A DNA stretch of 64,000 nucleotides, from assembly GCA_037576195.1 (NCBI GenBank), contig CM075103.1, forward strand, positions 22,196,001-22,260,000. Direction: 5' to 3'. The stretch is from Phytoseiulus persimilis (lineage: Eukaryota; Arthropoda; Arachnida; Mesostigmata; Phytoseiidae). Under the pieces are notes generated by a model. That model had not been told where the DNA came from and searched no databases. It saw only the letters and a program-made list of their open reading frames with translations. The number at the start of each line of letters is the position of its first letter. Within the stretch, counting starts at the first letter, position 1. The position numbers were made by a program, and so were the translations under genes. This document shows positions 60,753 through 64,000 of the stretch, piece by piece.

Positions 60753-62225
60753 CTAGCTCGACTGACAGGATGAACAGACCGAAAAGAAGCAGGCGCAAAA
60801 CAGGAAGAGGACAAAAATGAACATCAACAAATACAGCAGCTCTGTCTTATCAATGCTGATCTGTAATGAGTAAATTAGGCTGATTAGACTCTCGCTTCAG
60901 AATTCGTGGGGTGTTTTTTCGTCTCAATGTGAACCATGAAGCACTAAATGACGAAACCCTGCAATATAGCAGCGAGCCGGACTCACCTCAGAGATGAGAC
61001 TTGGGCCAACCTTCAGGTTCATACGGATCCAATCAATATGGAAAGTAACGTTCGTGAAGACTGTGGGTGCATTCTTGTCGGAGATGCTGCAAGGCCCTGA
61101 CCAGGAAGCGAGACCGATCGCTTGAGAACGTCCATTTCTCTCAAGCATCAGAGGTGAGCCATCAAAGATTACTTTTTTTTCGCAGGCGACTCCCTTGAAA
61201 CTCGCGCATAGCGGTGTCTCAGCATGGCTCATGTTGATGCCGTGAGCTGCGAGCCAGGTCGTGCAGAAGACGTCATCGGCGACCTGGACATCGAGTTCCT
61301 GAGCCGAGAATGTCCTCGACCACTGTGCGAAGTTGAACGGACCCATCGCGGATACAGACGCCGCCTCTCCCGCGAAGCTCGCGTTCCTCTGTGGCAGACA
61401 GCTTGGAAGGATGTGCTTCCTGAACTTGACAGGCTCAGCCAATTCCAGGAGTGCAATATCGTTGACGAATCTTGACTCCCCCGCTGTCTCGAAGTCTTCG
61501 TGCACGATCACCCTCCTTATCCTGTATTCCTCGTACGGATAGGAGTCCTTCAGTTCTTCTAGACCGTGATCTCCAAGTCTCACTTTCATGATATACCAGT
61601 GATGCCTGGAGTTGAGAAGGGATATTGTCAGCGATTTCGCGACTGAACTCAATGAAATTAGGTCCGCTCGGTTTCCTGCCCAAATCAGGCGATCCGAGAA
61701 TCGGCTCCAAATCTCTCTAATAGCACATCTGCAGTCTCGCTGTTTGGCTCGGATTTGATGGCCAGAATGGGCTCTGAAACCAAGGAAGCCTGGATTTTCC
61801 ATGCTGATTTGAAACTCACCCATGTACGCAGTGCGCCGAGGTCAGAACGAATCTCTCACTGATCAGCGTGCCCCCGCAGTCTAATGTTTGAGAAGATAAC
61901 ACGTTGATCGAGTAGAGCGCGACCTGGCATCCCGGGATCAGAATTCACTTGTTAGAAATTCCAATATTCTTCTAAGAGAATTCGGAACAGAATATTGAAC
62001 TCGCCACGGCCGAAAATTTTTTTACTCGTGCGCGTCGGGCGCAAAATCTAAACTCACCCGCCAAGGCTGCCTGAACTCAGTGCCGTCACCGCCATCAACC
62101 TCAGGCTCGGTCCTGTGTATTCTGCCACATTCTGAAGCGAGGAGCCCTCCTGAACGCTCGGGTGTGGTCTTGCCGAGGACTGATGTTATGAACGCAAGCA
62201 AAAGAGCTGACATCGAATGCAACAT
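60753..62225 (-). CDS. Membrane-tailed trypsin-like serine protease homologue
   Basis: Four exons, 62225-62058, 61923-61820, 61605-60987 and 60860-60753, join in phase with GT-AG borders to 332 residues. Residues 1-18 are a signal peptide (MLHSMSALLLAFITSVLG). The chymotrypsin fold follows: an activation-like site (EVDGGDGTEFRQPWR), His57 in LTSAHC, and Asp102 in VNDIALLELAEPVKF. Where GDSGGP should stand the sequence has ACEKKVIFDGSPLML, so the catalytic serine is lost and the protein should be inactive. After the final helix (VFTNVTFHIDWIRMNL) exon 4 adds KTELLYLLMFIFVLFLFCAC and a short Cys/Ser tail, a membrane anchor. Without that splice, the frame runs on to a stop at 60924. The signal peptide shows it is separate from the CUB gene upstream. 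A receptor, cofactor or decoy role is inference. Confidence 0.82.
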
Positions 62226-63406
62226 GTCGGAAATCTGTTCAAGGATTCTTGATTTGGAGCTCACTAATCGCCACTGCCAATGCGAAGCAGACACTAAGAC
62301 GTCTCGCGTGAATCTTCCGGGAGGTCAGGCTTGTTTGAAAAGAAAATCTGAGCTCTTGTGTGTCTCAATAGGATAGCAGTCCGAGCCATACTCTCGCCCC
62401 TCGACGCACTCAATCCCCTCTGATACCTCTCGCAGCGGGAAGGGAAGGCCTTGGGTGCTTCGCATTCTTTGCGAACGTTCACGAGAAACGGAGCATCTGG
62501 ATAATTCCGGGACTGGCGATTTCATTCGCGACCGCAGTCAGTCACACAGTAGACGATCTTCATCAAGCTCGCATCGGAACTCCGAGCGATCCCCGAACGC
62601 GCCATGAATGGTACCTTCGGCGGAGCCTCGTTATCGTGGATCTTCATATAAATGGGTTAAGCCCGACCACTGCCTCAATATTCAGAAACGAGCGGAATTC
62701 CTCTGAGTTGAGATTTCGAGCATCGCCGAGGCTTGCGAGGGTGCTCCTACGAATGATGACGCATTGGATCAGACCAGAGACAATGGCTTAGAAAGGGAAT
62801 TCTCGTTCGTTGGACTCCTTGACCCGTTGGGAAACGTTTATGCCTCAAGTGAAGCTGTCGGTCTCACGGGAGCCAAACGCTCGATTCTTGATCGCGATTT
62901 CATACTGGATCAGTTCGAGGCTCGAGTGAATTTCCATATGCAGAGTTCCAGGAACGATCATGTCCCGTTGGAAACCGTTCTCTTGGTACAGGAATTCTGG
63001 GCAACTAACGAGTTGTTCGAGGGTTACTCGATATCGAGCCCCTGACCCTCGCGGAACTTTATCACTCCTGTGTGCGAGTGGACTCCGACAAGAGTTTCGA
63101 AGATAATCCTGAGCCTCCGATGGCGCAACTGCCAGGAGAGGTGGCCTGTGAGACATTCTGAGGAATTCAAATCATATCTGTGGAGCTCAATTCTTCGTAA
63201 CACGGCAGAGGATGGGATTCGATGCCTCACGGTTCACAAAGTCGACGTTCCCAAGTGTTTCAGAGATAAAAGCAGAAACATGCGCAACCGTTGGGTAGAA
63301 CGAAGAGAATACTATTACGTACAGAGGATCGATACTTGTATTTCGCAACGACCTTCCCCAGGGAAGCTATAGTACTTGGTGGATTGAATGGCGCTCGAAT
63401 CAGGTT

Positions 63407-64000
63407 TCAAACGCATTGCAATTGCTTGTAGTGCAGCGAGAAGCCTTTGAGCAGCAAGTGGCCGCTCCGCGAGCTTCGCACTTGCATCATGAATGGCTTA
63501 GCTCCCGAGTAAACAACGGCTCCCTCGCTCGAGTTCGCCACCGCCCCGAAAGTTTCGCCGCAGAATCGGTCGGAGGACAGCTCTCTGTTCGAGTTATCGA
63601 AGCCCTGGGCGATCAAGACATAGTTCTGCTTACAGGAATCGCCAAAAGCTGTTGTTCCGTTGCTGGGGGACAACGAGAAGAAGTCCGATGTCCATCGGAC
63701 GTGGCATTTTTCCGGAGCTTGTCGAACACAGACCGTGTAGTCCAAGCCGGCCAACATCGCAGATCTGCCTCGGCTGGTCTCATGGTAGTTGAAGGACCTG
63801 ATGGAGTCACCGTTGTTCATGTGGTACTGTAGGCAGCCGCGCGGCGGCGTCCAGTCCTGGTTGCAGTCCACGGCCGCGACATTGATCATCCACTGACGGC
63901 CCCCGCCCCACTCGCCAAGATTGAACCTGAGGGTAACGTTCTGCTGTTGTGCAATGTCCTTGACGTACACATACAAGTGGGTCTCATTGTTGTACCCGCA
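63407..64000 (-). CDS. CUB-domain secreted protein, C-terminal part
   Basis: Open from the window edge, so the 5' end is missing; 197 residues are visible. The sequence fits the large arthropod CUB family of uncharacterised secreted proteins: CGYNNETHLYVYVKD, VTLRFNLGEWGGGRQWMINV, then PPRGCLQYHMNNGDSIRSFNY, LDYTVCVRQAPEKCHVRW, and a second CUB half with CKQNYVLIAQG and SSDRFCGETFG. The stop at 63407 follows LQCV. Paired cysteines are conserved in the usual order. CUB modules mediate protein-protein binding outside the cell; the partner is unknown. The adjacent protease homologue is on the same strand but has its own signal peptide. Confidence 0.85.
   Translation of the reverse strand, partial: CGYNNETHLYVYVKDIAQQQNVTLRFNLGEWGGGRQWMINVAAVDCNQDWTPPRGCLQYHMNNGDSIRSFNYHETSRGRSAMLAGLDYTVCVRQAPEKCHVRWTSDFFSLSPSNGTTAFGDSCKQNYVLIAQGFDNSNRELSSDRFCGETFGAVANSSEGAVVYSGAKPFMMQVRSSRSGHLLLKGFSLHYKQLQCV

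Noticed and set aside
60960..60987. A 28-bp intron at the end of protease exon 3 (acceptor at TATTGCAG)
   Set aside because: Far too short for spliceosomal removal; a normal intron to 60860 gives an exon with a membrane helix and a stop.

Overview
The window is animal nuclear DNA, most likely from a parasitiform mite. A phytoseiid such as Galendromus/Metaseiulus fits best: base composition is near 50% GC, introns are short and GT-AG, most genes have TATAAA boxes and AATAAA signals, and the content includes cathepsin L, group-2-allergen-like ML/NPC2, arthropod CUB and divergent ionotropic-receptor genes. The species call is inference from gene content and composition. There is no operon, CRISPR array or functional RNA gene.

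Layout of genes: (+) farnesyl/geranylgeranyltransferase alpha subunit with five exons (202-1583); (+) small His/Pro/Gly-rich secreted protein (4769-5065); (-) small two-helix membrane protein (7810-8241); (-) intronless ionotropic-receptor-like protein (15494-17158); (-) five-exon ML/NPC2 lipid-binding protein (31046-31944); (+) unfamiliar secreted 166-residue four-cysteine helical protein (36994-37739); (-) cathepsin L (43870-44927, plus a 5' UTR intron); (-) secreted multi-FN3 protein (50957-54067, middle exons unresolved); (-) membrane-tailed trypsin homologue without the catalytic-serine motif (60753-62225); (-) CUB-domain protein running off the right edge (63407-64000). I rebuilt exon joins by hand from splice signals, phase and family conservation.

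Between the genes lies a dense graveyard of transposable elements. There are remnants of non-LTR retrotransposons (11.6-13.8 kb, 29.3-30.3 kb, 46.7-47.3 kb), a possible Helitron-type endonuclease (55.2-56.1 kb), two Harbinger/IS5-like transposase scraps (19.5-20.0 and 24.2-24.5 kb), a MULE transposase remnant (32.6-33.4 kb), and a broken Tigger/pogo-type transposase (34.3-35.6 kb) with a second CENP-B-like scrap at 58.3-58.5 kb. Non-autonomous elements have readable ends: a 294-bp pogo-type MITE with TA duplication (14812-15105), a hAT-like element (20213-21360) with a tRNA-derived SINE nested in it, a second truncated SINE (21726-21878), and a MULE-like MITE with a 9-bp duplication (42901-43564). 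A 45-bp minisatellite (about 18940-19520) recurs as single or decayed monomers elsewhere.

The genes do not form a shared pathway. Several encode secreted or surface proteins (digestion, lipid binding, chemosensation), as expected for fast-evolving arthropod families. The most informative new structure is the network of nested and related repeats between 14.8 and 26.9 kb.
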